From: JBEKYD01 sp049509915 | Lineage (GTDB): Bacteria > Acidobacteriota > Terriglobia > Bryobacterales > Bryobacteraceae | DNA length: 35,989 bases | Assembly (NCBI GenBank): GCA_049509915.1 | Contig: JBEKZL010000079.1 | Coordinates: 1-35,989 of the forward strand | Direction of reading: 5' to 3' | Part shown: positions 1 to 7,851 of the stretch, piece after piece | Numbering within the stretch: position 1 is the first letter of the stretch | Layout: the number at the start of each line of letters is the position of its first letter | Notes under the pieces: model-generated | What the model saw: the letters and a program-made list of their open reading frames with translations, nothing else | Told to the model about the DNA's origin: nothing | Databases searched by the model: none | Position numbers and translations under genes: made by a program

Positions 1-420
1 CGCTCCGATTATCAGGCGCTGATCGAAAAGCGCTATGCCGCGTCTTTTGGGGAGATGAAGGCCGGACGGGAACTGGCGGAAAAGCTGCTGGCCGCCGATC
101 CGAAATATAGCGACGCCTGGGTAGCGGTGGGAGTGGAGAATTACATGCTGAGCGTGAGGCCGGCATTCGTACGCTGGCTGTGCCGCCTGGCGGGCGGAGA
201 AACCGACCGCGCCACGGGTATTGCGCGTCTGAAGCTCACCGCCGAGAAAGGTCACTTCCTGGCGCCTTTTGCCCGCCTGCTGCTAGCGGTCGCGGCGCTG
301 CGCGACCGCGACGCCGGCCGGGCACGCAACTTGCTGGAGGGCCTGGCCCGCGAATATCCGCGCAATCCCCTGTACCGGCAGGAACTGGCGCGCATGACGA
401 AAGGGGAAGTGGCGCGGTGA
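1..420 (+). CDS. TPR-like protein, C-terminal part (5' end outside window)
   Basis: The frame that ends in the TGA at 418-420 is open back to base 1, so the start lies outside the window and the first internal ATG (55) is probably not the real start. The visible ~139 residues are mainly helical. They include LLAADPKYSDAW and LLEGLAREYPRNPLYRQELA, which read like tetratricopeptide helix pairs with the usual P-x-x-x A/Y pattern. TPR proteins act as protein-protein scaffolds; no catalytic motif is visible here. The partner cannot be judged because the upstream gene context is missing. It could also belong to another alpha-solenoid family. Confidence 0.6.
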   Translation, partial: RSDYQALIEKRYAASFGEMKAGRELAEKLLAADPKYSDAWVAVGVENYMLSVRPAFVRWLCRLAGGETDRATGIARLKLTAEKGHFLAPFARLLLAVAALRDRDAGRARNLLEGLAREYPRNPLYRQELARMTKGEVAR

Positions 421-548
421 CAAGTGGTCGGCGCTCAGCTCCCAGCCGGTGCGCGGCCTAATGCGCCGTCCCGCGTGAGAGTTGACAAAAACCGGGAGAG
501 CGCGACCAGTGGGTGGCGCGCGGACAAGGGCGTCCGCCCTACCCTCGC

Positions 549-1520
549 TCAATAACCGCGCCGTTTGTCCACCACGTTGCGGAGCGGCTGACCCGTTCGG
601 AACCGCTCGAAATTATCCAGGAACAACTGCATGGCGCGATCCAGCCAGTCGCGCGTGTGATCGGCCGAATGGGGCGACAGCAGCACGTTGCCCAAGCCGT
701 ACAGGGCATGGCCGGGCGGCAGCGGTTCGGTGTCGAACACGTCCAGCGCGGCACCCTGAATCCGCCTGGAGGCGAGTGCCCGCAGCATGGCCGGCTCGTC
801 GATTACCGGCCCGCGCCCGATGTTGATCACCACCGCTTCGGGCTTCATGGCGGCGAACTCGGCTTCCCCGATCATGCCGCGCGTGGCGGCGGTCAACGGC
901 GCGCTCACCACGAGGTAGTCGCATCGGGCGATCATCTCGAGGCGCTCATCGGGACTGTACACGCGTGCGACCCACTCGTCCGGCTGCGCCTCGGGCCCGC
1001 CGCCCCGGCGCAGCGCCAGCAGCTTCATGCCGAGAGGACGCAAGCGCGCGGCCACGGCCCGGCCGATACTGCCGTAGCCCACGATGCCGGCGGTTAGGCC
1101 GGCAATGTCGCACACTTCGAACTGGTCCCACACTCCGGCTTCCTGGCTGCTCACCAGGCGGCGAAAGCCCTTGGCGAAGAACAGGATCGCGGCCAGCGCG
1201 AATTCTCCCAAAGAGTCGCTGAAGACGCCGTTGCCGTTCGTCAGCACGAGCGGCATTTCTGCTAACTCCGGAAACAAAACATCGTCGAGACCGGCCGAGC
1301 GGGTGTGGACCCAGCGCAGGCGCGGGCACAGGGGCAACACTTGCCGCAGTAAGGCGGCTGTGCCCGACCAGTTCAGAATAACGCCGGCGTCGGCCGCCAG
1401 CCGCTCGAAAGCTTCCGGGGCCGTCCCCACGGCCAGGCTGGTTCCCTCGGGCAATTGTTCCAGCATGACTAACTGCCGGTCGGTGGGTTCCGACAGCACC
1501 AATAACGAGATATTGTCCAT
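549..1520 (-). CDS. D-2-hydroxyacid dehydrogenase, NAD(P)-dependent
   Basis: This 323-residue protein oxidises D-2-hydroxy acids or reduces 2-keto acids with a nicotinamide cofactor. The Rossmann motif GYGSIG lies at residues 148-153. The catalytic triad of the family is visible: Arg236 in NIGRGPVI, Glu265 in DVFDTEPLP and His284 in SPHSAD. The length is normal for the family (310-340). The true substrate (glyoxylate, hydroxypyruvate, phosphoglycerate or other) cannot be read from sequence. It is too short to carry the ACT/ASB extension of SerA, and there are no serine-pathway neighbours. It stands alone, convergent with the TPR fragment. The next gene downstream on the other strand begins about 100 bases beyond its start. 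Confidence 0.9.
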   Translation of the reverse strand: MDNISLLVLSEPTDRQLVMLEQLPEGTSLAVGTAPEAFERLAADAGVILNWSGTAALLRQVLPLCPRLRWVHTRSAGLDDVLFPELAEMPLVLTNGNGVFSDSLGEFALAAILFFAKGFRRLVSSQEAGVWDQFEVCDIAGLTAGIVGYGSIGRAVAARLRPLGMKLLALRRGGGPEAQPDEWVARVYSPDERLEMIARCDYLVVSAPLTAATRGMIGEAEFAAMKPEAVVINIGRGPVIDEPAMLRALASRRIQGAALDVFDTEPLPPGHALYGLGNVLLSPHSADHTRDWLDRAMQLFLDNFERFRTGQPLRNVVDKRRGY

Positions 1521-1615
1521 GAAGAGAAACCTACCACAGGTGGGATTTTCGGCTGAAATTGCGGGCTGATCGCCGGGAGCCCGCCAGCGCTAAACTGGTA
1601 GAGGTTTCACTGCGA

Positions 1616-2202
1616 ATGCCAGAATTCTGTACCTGCGGCGCACAACTGAGATTCCCGGCGCGATGGAGGCCGGGGAGCTGAAGGACCAGATCGAGATCCA
1701 TGTTCCTCCGCCGGTACTTCAGACGGCCGAACCGCCGCGGGTGGATTTCCGCAATCGCGCGGCGGTGCGCATCGCCCTGCTGCTGGCGGTGAGCGCGACG
1801 GTACTGACCGGATTTCTGCCCTTTCTGAACTGGCTGGCCGCGGGGTTTTTCGCAGTGTGGTTCTATCGCCGCAAGACAGGGGCGCGGATGAATGTCGGCG
1901 CGGGTGTCCGTTTGGGGTGGATCACCGGGCTTCTGACCTTCGGTCTGGCCTCCGTCGTCTTCGCCCTGGAGAAAATCCCCGCCGCGCTCAACGGTCAACT
2001 GGCCGAGACGATTCGCCAGCAGTTGCACACTCTGCCTATGCAGCAGGATCCAGCCGTGATCAGCCAGCTCAGCGAGCTGCTGGCCAGTGGCTCCGGGGTG
2101 GCTTTCTTCCTGGTGTTCACTCTGGCCGGCCTGTTTCTGATGATTACCTGCCTTTCGATGGCTGGCGGGGCACTGGGAGCCAAGCTGACGGGGCGGGGCT
2201 AG
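1616..2202 (+). pseudogene. Small membrane protein, N-terminal zinc ribbon out of frame
   Basis: The main ORF (ATG 1663, 179 aa) encodes a three-helix membrane protein with hydrophobic segments near residues 36-65 and 84-101 and a C-terminal one near 145-170. Just upstream, ATG 1616 opens another frame that begins MPEFCTCGAQLRF and stops 22 codons later. That start is the typical opening of a zinc-ribbon domain (CxC knuckle), and the second CxxC knuckle is absent. The simplest reading is one ancestral gene, zinc ribbon plus membrane part, joined at about 1650-1663 by a deletion or frameshift. Alternatively the protein really starts at 1663 and the upstream reading is a relic. No function can be assigned; it stands alone between the dehydrogenase and the vapBC relic. 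Confidence 0.55.
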
Positions 2203-2246
2203 GGGGACGATGCAGTATGGGTGGGCGTTATGCTCCGCTGCCATGA

Positions 2247-2396
2247 TATCCAGCGGGATTCCGGAAGACGGCGCGTCCCATCGATCGAACGAAGGTGGAT
2301 GCCCTCTGCGCCAGGATCGGCGCGCTTCCGGTGCTCGACGCCCGCACGCCGGAAGAAATTCTGCGATACGACGCTTTCGGGATTCCAGGCCGGTGA
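2247..2396 (+). pseudogene. VapB-type antitoxin remnant
   Basis: The frame ending at the TGA 2394-2396 reads ALPVLDARTPEEILRYDAFG close to its C-terminus. This is the tail of a VapB-like antitoxin family in which this stretch binds the toxin. Upstream in the same frame a stop lies at 2244-2246, and no ribbon-helix-helix or AbrB-like DNA-binding N-terminus is found, so the promoter-binding half is gone. The stop overlaps the GTG start of the following PIN fragment (GTGA), the usual arrangement for these operons. It is probably not translated as a functional antitoxin. Confidence 0.6.
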
Positions 2397-2508
2397 TCGT
2401 CGACACATCGGCGCTGATTTCGGTTGCTCTGGGGGAGCCAACCCGTGAGCGGTTGCTGGCGACGGCAACGATTTCGCCGCAACGGACCTGCCCTGCTATC
2501 GGCTGTAA
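2393..2508 (+). pseudogene. VapC-type PIN toxin remnant, internal deletion
   Basis: GTG 2393 starts VIVDTSALISVALGEPTRER, the first strand and helix of a PIN-domain ribonuclease including the first catalytic Asp. The homology then stops near 2460. In another frame (2464-2508) the sequence reads GNDFAATDLPCYRL and then stops, which matches the C-terminal end of VapC proteins (the KGxDFxxTD motif). The middle ~90 codons with the other acidic residues are therefore missing and the two ends lie in different frames. It cannot be an active nuclease. This is the scar of a vapBC operon that collapsed by deletion. Confidence 0.6.
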
Positions 2509-2569
2509 GGACCCGCTTCTCGGGGCGAGGCGTTTGCTGCCGGCGGGGCAGTTGCCACCGGCGGCGCCT

Positions 2570-3175
2570 TCAATTTCCAGTGCGGAGCGACTGGAGCCTG
2601 CCCGTCAGGGTGCGGCCGCACGCGCGCTTACGGCACATCGCGAGAACTGCAAGAGCAGCGCCGCAGAGAATCCCGGTTTCCGGCTCGGGTACCGGGACGA
2701 CGTTGACGTCGTCGATGTTAAACCATCCGGGCCCGTTCTCGAATCCGAACGTGATCTCGGTCGTAGTCCCGATGGCCGTAAATATGCCTTCCTCGAAACT
2801 CCACGGAAAAGTACCACCGTCGATCCCATCCAACACCAGGCTTCCGTTCCAGTAGACCTGGAACTCGTTCTGGGGCGGATATCCCTGATTGTTGTTGGCG
2901 CCCCAGAAACTCGCCTCATACTCCTGTCCGGGGACGGTCGCGATGACCTGCGAGAGGAACGTCAAGCCGGTCGGATCGCCGAACCACGCGGCGTAAGAGC
3001 CAGAGTGTGGAACCACATTCGTGATTCCGTAGTCGACGCCGAGCGTCCCCGCGCCGGAGATGGTCCAGCCGCTGAAGTCGCCGGTTTCGAAGCCGCCATT
3101 GACTACCAAACCGGCTGTTGCCACGCTGGACCCAAAAAGTAACGTCGCCACAACGCCTATCGCTGCCGCACGCAT
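2570..3175 (-). CDS. PEP-CTERM sorting-domain exported protein
   Basis: The protein (201 aa) starts with a signal peptide (MRAAAIGVVATLLFGSSVATA). It continues with a beta-rich carbohydrate-binding-like domain (VNGGFETGDFSGWTISGAG, then GWFNIDDVNV), and ends with VPVPEPETGILCGAALAVLA followed by a basic cluster, MCRKRACGR. The PEP motif, hydrophobic helix and basic end form the PEP-CTERM sorting signal, processed at the inner membrane by an exosortase and linked to exopolysaccharide-producing bacteria. The start is set by AAGGAGG five bases upstream. Longer upstream readings of this frame lack a ribosome site and run antisense through the next gene. Unusually, 11-13 residues follow the basic cluster. 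No exosortase gene is visible here. Confidence 0.88.
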   Translation of the reverse strand: MRAAAIGVVATLLFGSSVATAGLVVNGGFETGDFSGWTISGAGTLGVDYGITNVVPHSGSYAAWFGDPTGLTFLSQVIATVPGQEYEASFWGANNNQGYPPQNEFQVYWNGSLVLDGIDGGTFPWSFEEGIFTAIGTTTEITFGFENGPGWFNIDDVNVVPVPEPETGILCGAALAVLAMCRKRACGRTLTGRLQSLRTGN

Positions 3176-3180
3176 GCGGG

Positions 3181-3187
3181 CCTCCTT
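3181..3187 (-). promoter_or_regulatory. Ribosome binding site of the PEP-CTERM gene
   Basis: AAGGAGG on the minus strand lies five bases before the ATG at 3175. It fixes the start against a much longer upstream open frame. Confidence 0.8.
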
Positions 3188-3199
3188 AAGCGAAAGTCC

Positions 3200-3225
3200 T
3201 ATTTGGTACCACTTGGTCCTAAATA
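3200..3225. promoter_or_regulatory. 26-bp imperfect palindrome, candidate operator
   Basis: The 26 bp between 3200 and 3225 match their own reverse complement at 20 positions. The perfect outer arms are TATTT/AAATA and the inner arms ACCA/TGGT. The centre lies 37 bp upstream of the PEP-CTERM start codon, where a repressor or activator dimer would overlap the transcription start. A weak -10-like TACACT sits just beyond it at 3225-3230 (minus strand). The regulator is unknown. Confidence 0.5.
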
Positions 3226-3295
3226 GTGTACACCCATTCGGATGAGAACTGCCGGGCGGATCTTTAGACCGATAAGAGCTATACTGGCGCGTTAA

Positions 3296-5581
3296 GTGGG
3301 GAAGACGGGCAAGCGGCGGAAGCTGCGCGAGGTGCCGCGCCCAGGCGGCAGGCCGGGAGACCTGCCCGGGGGAACGGGCCGCATTTGGCGGCGGCATCGG
3401 TTTCGGCTGTTGGCGGTGGGGGCCCTGGTCCTGCTTGCCTATTCCAATTCCTTCCAGAGCGCCCTGGTTTTCGACAATTCCTCCGTGATTGGGGCGGATC
3501 CTCGTATCCGCGAAGCCACACCTCAAAACGTCGCGTCCATTCTGACTGGAAGATATTGGTATGTCAACACCACCGCGGGTCTTTACCGGCCATTCACCAC
3601 TTTCTCCTACCTGCTGAACTACGCGGTGTTCGACAATGGCCCGCGTCCAGCGGGCTACCACATCGTCAATCTGGCGCTGCACGAGGTGAACGTGGCGCTG
3701 GTGTATGCGCTCGGCGTCCTGGTTCTTGGAGAAACCGCGCCGGCCTTGGCGCTGGCGGCGATTTGGGGATTGCATCCACTGCTCACCGAATCGGTCACCA
3801 ATATCGTGGGGCGCGCCGACCTGCTGGCGGCCTTGGGCGTATTGGCGGGTCTATTGTGCCACGTGCGAGGCGCCTCGGCCGGCGGCCGGCGCAGGATGGC
3901 TTGGCTGGCAGGGCTGGCCGCCGCCCAGACGGTGGGACTTTTTTCGAAAGAGAGCGCCGCCGTCTTGCCGGGCATCATGCTGTTATACGATGTGACCTGG
4001 CGCGAACGCGCGGGTTGGCGCGAGCGGGCCCCAGGCTACGCCGCCGTGGCGCTCCCGTTTGCCGCCTTTTTCTGGCTGCGCAGCGGCTTCGATACGCGCC
4101 TGCTGATCGACTTCAGCGAGAATCCGCTGGTGAGCGCGGGTTTCTGGACGGCGCGGCTCACGGCCGTCGAAGTGATTGGCAAGTACCTTTGGCTGTTTCT
4201 CTGGCCGGCTCATTTGTCGGCGGATTATTCGTACAACGCGGTGCCGCTCTATGGCTTGCGGGCATCGGGTTGGGAGGGCGCCAAGGCGCTCCTCGCCCTG
4301 GCGGCCGCGGTGGGCGCCGCGCTCCTGGCCGTGCTGGTGGCCATCCGCCGGCGGCGCGCGGAGAAGCCGCTGCTCTTTTTTCTGGCCTTCTTTTTCGTCG
4401 CGCTATTGCCGGCTTCGAACCTGATCGTCCTCATCGGCAGCATCATGGCGGAGCGGTTTCTCTATCTGCCTTCGGTGGGCCTGGCCGGCGCGGTGGTTGC
4501 CGCCGCTTGCGCGCTTGGCCGGCGGGGCTCCTTCGAGCAGCCCGCGATTCGACTCCTTGCCTGGTCCGCGCTGGGAGTGTTGTGCCTGGCCTTCACCGCG
4601 CGAACTTACGCCCGCAACTTCGACTGGCGAGACGACCGCGCTTTGTGGGCCAGCGCCGCGGACGCCTGTCCGGGGAGCGCCCGGCCACACTATAACCTGG
4701 CCCGGGAATTGGAGCGCATTCCCGGCCGCCTGCCCGAAGCCATTGCCGAATACCAGGCCGCCTCGCGCATTGAGCCCGATCGCGCCGATGCCCACAACAA
4801 TCTGGGAAACGCGCTCTCAGGCATCCCCGGCCGCCTGCCCGAGGCCATCGCCGAATATGAAGCAGCCCTTCGCCTGGAACCGGGCCGCGCCGAAGCGCAC
4901 AACAACCTGGCGAACGCTCTGGCGCGCATCCCCGGACGCCTGCCCGAGGCCATTGCCGAATACCAGGCCGCCCTGCGCCTTCGCCCGGACAACGCGGAGG
5001 GGCACTACAACCTGGCGAACGCTCTGCTGCGCGTGCCCGAACGGCGGCCCGAAGCCATTGCCGAATACCGCGCGGTGCTGCGTATTCAACCCGATCATGC
5101 CGATGCGCATAACAACCTGGCGAACGCCCTCTCCGGCATCCCTGGCCGCCTGCCCGAAGCCATTGCCGAATACCGCGCGGCGCTGCGCATTCAACCCGAT
5201 CATGCCGATGCCCACAATAACCTGGGGAACGCGCTCTCCGGCATCCCCGGACGCCTGCCCGAGGCCATTGCCGAATACCAGGCGGCGCTGCGCGTTCAAC
5301 CCGATCACCCCGATGCGCACAATAACCTGGGGAATGCGCTAATGCACATGCCCGGCCGCCTGCCCGAAGCGATTGCCGAGTTTGAAGCGGCCATGCGGAG
5401 CGACCCCGATTTCGCCGAAGCGCACGTTAACCTGGGGAGGGCGCTGGCGCAGACGCCCGGCCGGCTGCCGGAGGCGATTGCCGAGTATGAAGCCGCCCTT
5501 CGCATCAAGCCAGACCGCCAGTTGCAGCAAGCGCTGGACCAATTACGGGCGCGTCCGCAACCGGCAGCTCCGTTCCGTTAA
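3296..5581 (+). CDS. GT-C/TMTC-like membrane protein with eight 35-residue TPRs
   Basis: This 761-residue protein starts at GTG 3296. After a basic N-terminus come roughly ten hydrophobic helices (about residues 40-440). The extracytoplasmic loop after the first helix holds SALVFDNSSVIGADPRI, in the position where TMTC-like and other GT-C glycosyltransferases carry acidic catalytic residues. From about residue 478 there are eight TPR copies of the form IPGRLPEAIAEYxAALRxxP...AHNNLGNAL, each 35 residues (105 bp) instead of the canonical 34. The last copy is partial and ends in a short Pro-rich tail. By analogy it may glycosylate exported proteins or lipids with lipid-linked sugars, but that is inference. 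It is convergent with the polyferredoxin gene. Confidence 0.8.
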   Translation: MGKTGKRRKLREVPRPGGRPGDLPGGTGRIWRRHRFRLLAVGALVLLAYSNSFQSALVFDNSSVIGADPRIREATPQNVASILTGRYWYVNTTAGLYRPFTTFSYLLNYAVFDNGPRPAGYHIVNLALHEVNVALVYALGVLVLGETAPALALAAIWGLHPLLTESVTNIVGRADLLAALGVLAGLLCHVRGASAGGRRRMAWLAGLAAAQTVGLFSKESAAVLPGIMLLYDVTWRERAGWRERAPGYAAVALPFAAFFWLRSGFDTRLLIDFSENPLVSAGFWTARLTAVEVIGKYLWLFLWPAHLSADYSYNAVPLYGLRASGWEGAKALLALAAAVGAALLAVLVAIRRRRAEKPLLFFLAFFFVALLPASNLIVLIGSIMAERFLYLPSVGLAGAVVAAACALGRRGSFEQPAIRLLAWSALGVLCLAFTARTYARNFDWRDDRALWASAADACPGSARPHYNLARELERIPGRLPEAIAEYQAASRIEPDRADAHNNLGNALSGIPGRLPEAIAEYEAALRLEPGRAEAHNNLANALARIPGRLPEAIAEYQAALRLRPDNAEGHYNLANALLRVPERRPEAIAEYRAVLRIQPDHADAHNNLANALSGIPGRLPEAIAEYRAALRIQPDHADAHNNLGNALSGIPGRLPEAIAEYQAALRVQPDHPDAHNNLGNALMHMPGRLPEAIAEFEAAMRSDPDFAEAHVNLGRALAQTPGRLPEAIAEYEAALRIKPDRQLQQALDQLRARPQPAAPFR
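4715..5530 (+). repeat. Tandem 105-bp coding repeat (TPR array)
   Basis: Eight head-to-tail copies with an exact 105-bp period are visible, for example from the CGCCTGCCCGA block at 4727 to the next at 4832. The block GCCTGCCCGAAGCCATTGCC recurs with few changes. Copies five and six (about 5101-5310) are the most alike, which points to recent duplication by slippage or unequal recombination. This is coding repeat, not a CRISPR. Confidence 0.9.
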
Positions 5582-5673
5582 ACGGGCGACGGAGAGAAAC
5601 CGGCACGCTGATCCTTCCCGGCTATGAGAGAAATGTCGCGGCGGAGTTCGCGTCGACCCGAGTCGCGCATGAT

Positions 5674-7722
5674 TCATTCCTTCCCCAACCTTTGCTCGAT
5701 CGCCTGCCCTAAACTCGCCAGCGCGCGCTCGGTCTCCGGCGTATCCTGATAAGCCGTCAGGCGAACGAAGAAAAGGCCGCGGCGAAACGTCAGGCTCTGG
5801 CCGTAGCTTCTACCTGCGTCGCCGAGCGTCAGCGGGCGGCTTCCCGAGGACGGCTCGGATTCGAAGATCGATCGGGCGCCCCCGGACGCATTCATCAAGT
5901 GGATATCTGCCACCGCCTCGGTCGCGTCCCCATAGCGGTAGTTCGCAGTGAAGGTGCGGCGGACGCCGGCGCGCAGATACCGCTCCGCATCTCCATCCAC
6001 ATATTTCCAGAGATCGGCGGCTTCGAACTGCCGCGTTTCGCCCACCTTCGTCCAGCCCGCCGCATCTTCGCTCCGCGGCAGCCAGGGCGCAGGTTCGGGC
6101 GCTCGACCGAGCAGGAACTGGTTGGCCTTCGAGCGGCTCTCGCCGGCGCTGGTCACGTAGACCGCCGGGCGGTCTCGCAGCGGGCAGGCAAATTCACAGG
6201 CACCGCAGCCGACGCAGCGGTCCGGGTCGAGGTGCGGCTGCCGCACCTGCCTGGTATTCCCGGCGGCGTCGATCACTTCGGCCGGTTGCAGGTAGATGGC
6301 CTTGGGCGAGGTGGGACACCACTCCTCGCACACGATGCAGTCGGTGGCCATGGCCCATGGCAGGCATCGGCCGCGATCGTAGAAAGCCGTGCCGAGACGG
6401 AGCGGCCCGCTCCCCACTCCCGCGGTCCCGGCCCAGCCTTTCTGCCGGGTGGTAAATTCCCAAATCGCGCCGGTGGGGCAGACCTGGCCGCAGAGGGTGC
6501 AACTCGGCTCGCAGTATCCGACCCGCGGCGCCAGCAGCGGAGTCCAGATGCCCTCCCATCCGGCTTCGGTCAATGCCGGTTGCAAGGCATTGTTCGGGCA
6601 CGCCTTCATGCACTCGCCGCAGCGGATGCAGCGCGCCAGAAACTGCCTCTCGTCCAATGCCGCCGGAGGCCGGATCAGCCGTTCGTGCGGTTCGGCGGCG
6701 AGGCCGGTATTGGCGCGCAACAGGGGAATCGACGCAGCACCGGCTCCGAGGCCGGCCAGCAACTTCCGCCGCTTGAGATCCGCACCCTCCACGGTTGCGG
6801 AGCTGGTTGCCGGCGGAAAGAAACGAAATCGAATCCCGCCTTCCGGACAATCGGCCACGCAGTTCATGCACAGGTGGCATTCGGCTTTGCGCCATCGCGC
6901 ACCGGGAATCGGATCGTCCCCGCCCTGGCAATCAAGCAGGCAACGGTTGCAATCGTCGCAATGGGCGGGGTGTTTTTCCAGGCCCAGAATGGACCAGCGC
7001 GAGGCTAGGCCCAGCAGCGCACCCAGCGGGCACACCGCGCGGCACCATAACCGGGTGATGCGCAGATTAAGTACCAGGATGGCCAGAAAGGCGATCCCAA
7101 ACAGAAACCCCTGGCGGAAATACGCTTGCTTAAAGCTGAGCAGTATGCCCAGCTTCACGGCGCCGTGACGGCCGTGCTCCAGCAGCGCCTGCAGCGCATA
7201 GTTCCACGCTGGCAGAATCGAAAGCCCCAGCGAGCGCACCGCCAGCGCGATCGGGTCGAAGATCCCGGCCAGCGCGCTACCGAAAAACGCCGCCGCCAGC
7301 AAAGCGAAGAGCAGATAGTACTTGAAGGCCTGCCACGGTTTGTAGCGGTTGGAGGCGATGCGTTGCCGGCCCGATTTCTTTTCCGGCCGGATATTGCCGG
7401 CCAGGTGGTTCAGTGTGCCGAGCGGGCAGACCCAGCCGCAAAAGAATCGGCCCAGGAAAAGCGTCGGGATGAGAATCGCCAGACTCCATAACAATCCGCG
7501 GTAGAGAGCGTGGGTGGCCAGCGCATTGGCGATGGCAACAAATGGGTCGGCCTCGAGGAAAACCCGCACCTGGTAGGCGAGTTCGCCGGGCTGAAGCGAT
7601 CCGCGCAGCCCGGTTTCGCAGAGAAGCACCAGGAAGAGCGCGAGAAAGAGAGTCTGCGACAGCCGGCGCAGCCTGGGCAGGGTCAACCGGGACCGCTGAA
7701 CCGATCTGGGAAATCCATTCAC
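5674..7722 (-). CDS. Membrane polyferredoxin fusion (NapH-like + Tat-like ferredoxin + C-terminal domain)
   Basis: The 682-residue protein moves electrons through Fe-S clusters at the membrane. Residues 1-235 are NapH/NosR-like: several membrane helices with FCGWVCP (94-100) and CRAVCPLG (227-234). Two cluster motifs follow (Cys255-265 and Cys282-292). At 317-335 there is an internal twin-Arg stretch, KRRKLLAGLGAGAASIPLL, like the Tat signal of NapG-type ferredoxins. Four more cluster motifs follow at 365-376, 404-416, 462-470 and 503-514. The last ~125 residues (VGETRQFEAADLWKYVDGDA...) have no Cys clusters and resemble the DUF6599 family. It looks like three genes fused. The first ~8 codons lie in a dispersed repeat, so the start is uncertain. 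No terminal reductase is adjacent; the partner may be the aldo/keto reductase upstream. Confidence 0.85.
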   Translation of the reverse strand: MNGFPRSVQRSRLTLPRLRRLSQTLFLALFLVLLCETGLRGSLQPGELAYQVRVFLEADPFVAIANALATHALYRGLLWSLAILIPTLFLGRFFCGWVCPLGTLNHLAGNIRPEKKSGRQRIASNRYKPWQAFKYYLLFALLAAAFFGSALAGIFDPIALAVRSLGLSILPAWNYALQALLEHGRHGAVKLGILLSFKQAYFRQGFLFGIAFLAILVLNLRITRLWCRAVCPLGALLGLASRWSILGLEKHPAHCDDCNRCLLDCQGGDDPIPGARWRKAECHLCMNCVADCPEGGIRFRFFPPATSSATVEGADLKRRKLLAGLGAGAASIPLLRANTGLAAEPHERLIRPPAALDERQFLARCIRCGECMKACPNNALQPALTEAGWEGIWTPLLAPRVGYCEPSCTLCGQVCPTGAIWEFTTRQKGWAGTAGVGSGPLRLGTAFYDRGRCLPWAMATDCIVCEEWCPTSPKAIYLQPAEVIDAAGNTRQVRQPHLDPDRCVGCGACEFACPLRDRPAVYVTSAGESRSKANQFLLGRAPEPAPWLPRSEDAAGWTKVGETRQFEAADLWKYVDGDAERYLRAGVRRTFTANYRYGDATEAVADIHLMNASGGARSIFESEPSSGSRPLTLGDAGRSYGQSLTFRRGLFFVRLTAYQDTPETERALASLGQAIEQRLGKE

Positions 7723-7830
7723 GCCGCCGCTCCCTCACGGTCGCGGCATCTCGGTATCGGTGCCCGTAACCGAGCCGCGACTTTGAGGGAGCGGTGGCCG
7801 CGAAAGTTCGAAATCCCCAGATCGGTCAAG
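7699..7830. repeat. Nested inverted repeat (REP-like) spanning the polyferredoxin start
   Basis: The inner arms at 7727-7746 (CCGCTCCCTCACGGTCGCGG) and 7775-7794 pair at 18 of 20 positions. The outer arms at 7700-7710 (ACCGATCTGGG) and 7816-7826 are perfect inverted copies. A half unit with the same order and spacing occurs at 31325-31372. Its position between two same-strand genes would let it act as a transcript hairpin or attenuator. Confidence 0.8.
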
Positions 7831-7851
7831 AACCCCCCAGCCAAACCGTCT

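Noticed and set aside
2210..3142. 310-residue open frame on the plus strand
   Set aside because: It contains the PIN start by chance and then runs antisense through the PEP-CTERM gene, which has a signal peptide, sorting signal and ribosome site.
4715..5530. CRISPR-like array
   Set aside because: The 105-bp periodic repeat has no unique spacers and is in frame with TPR motifs.
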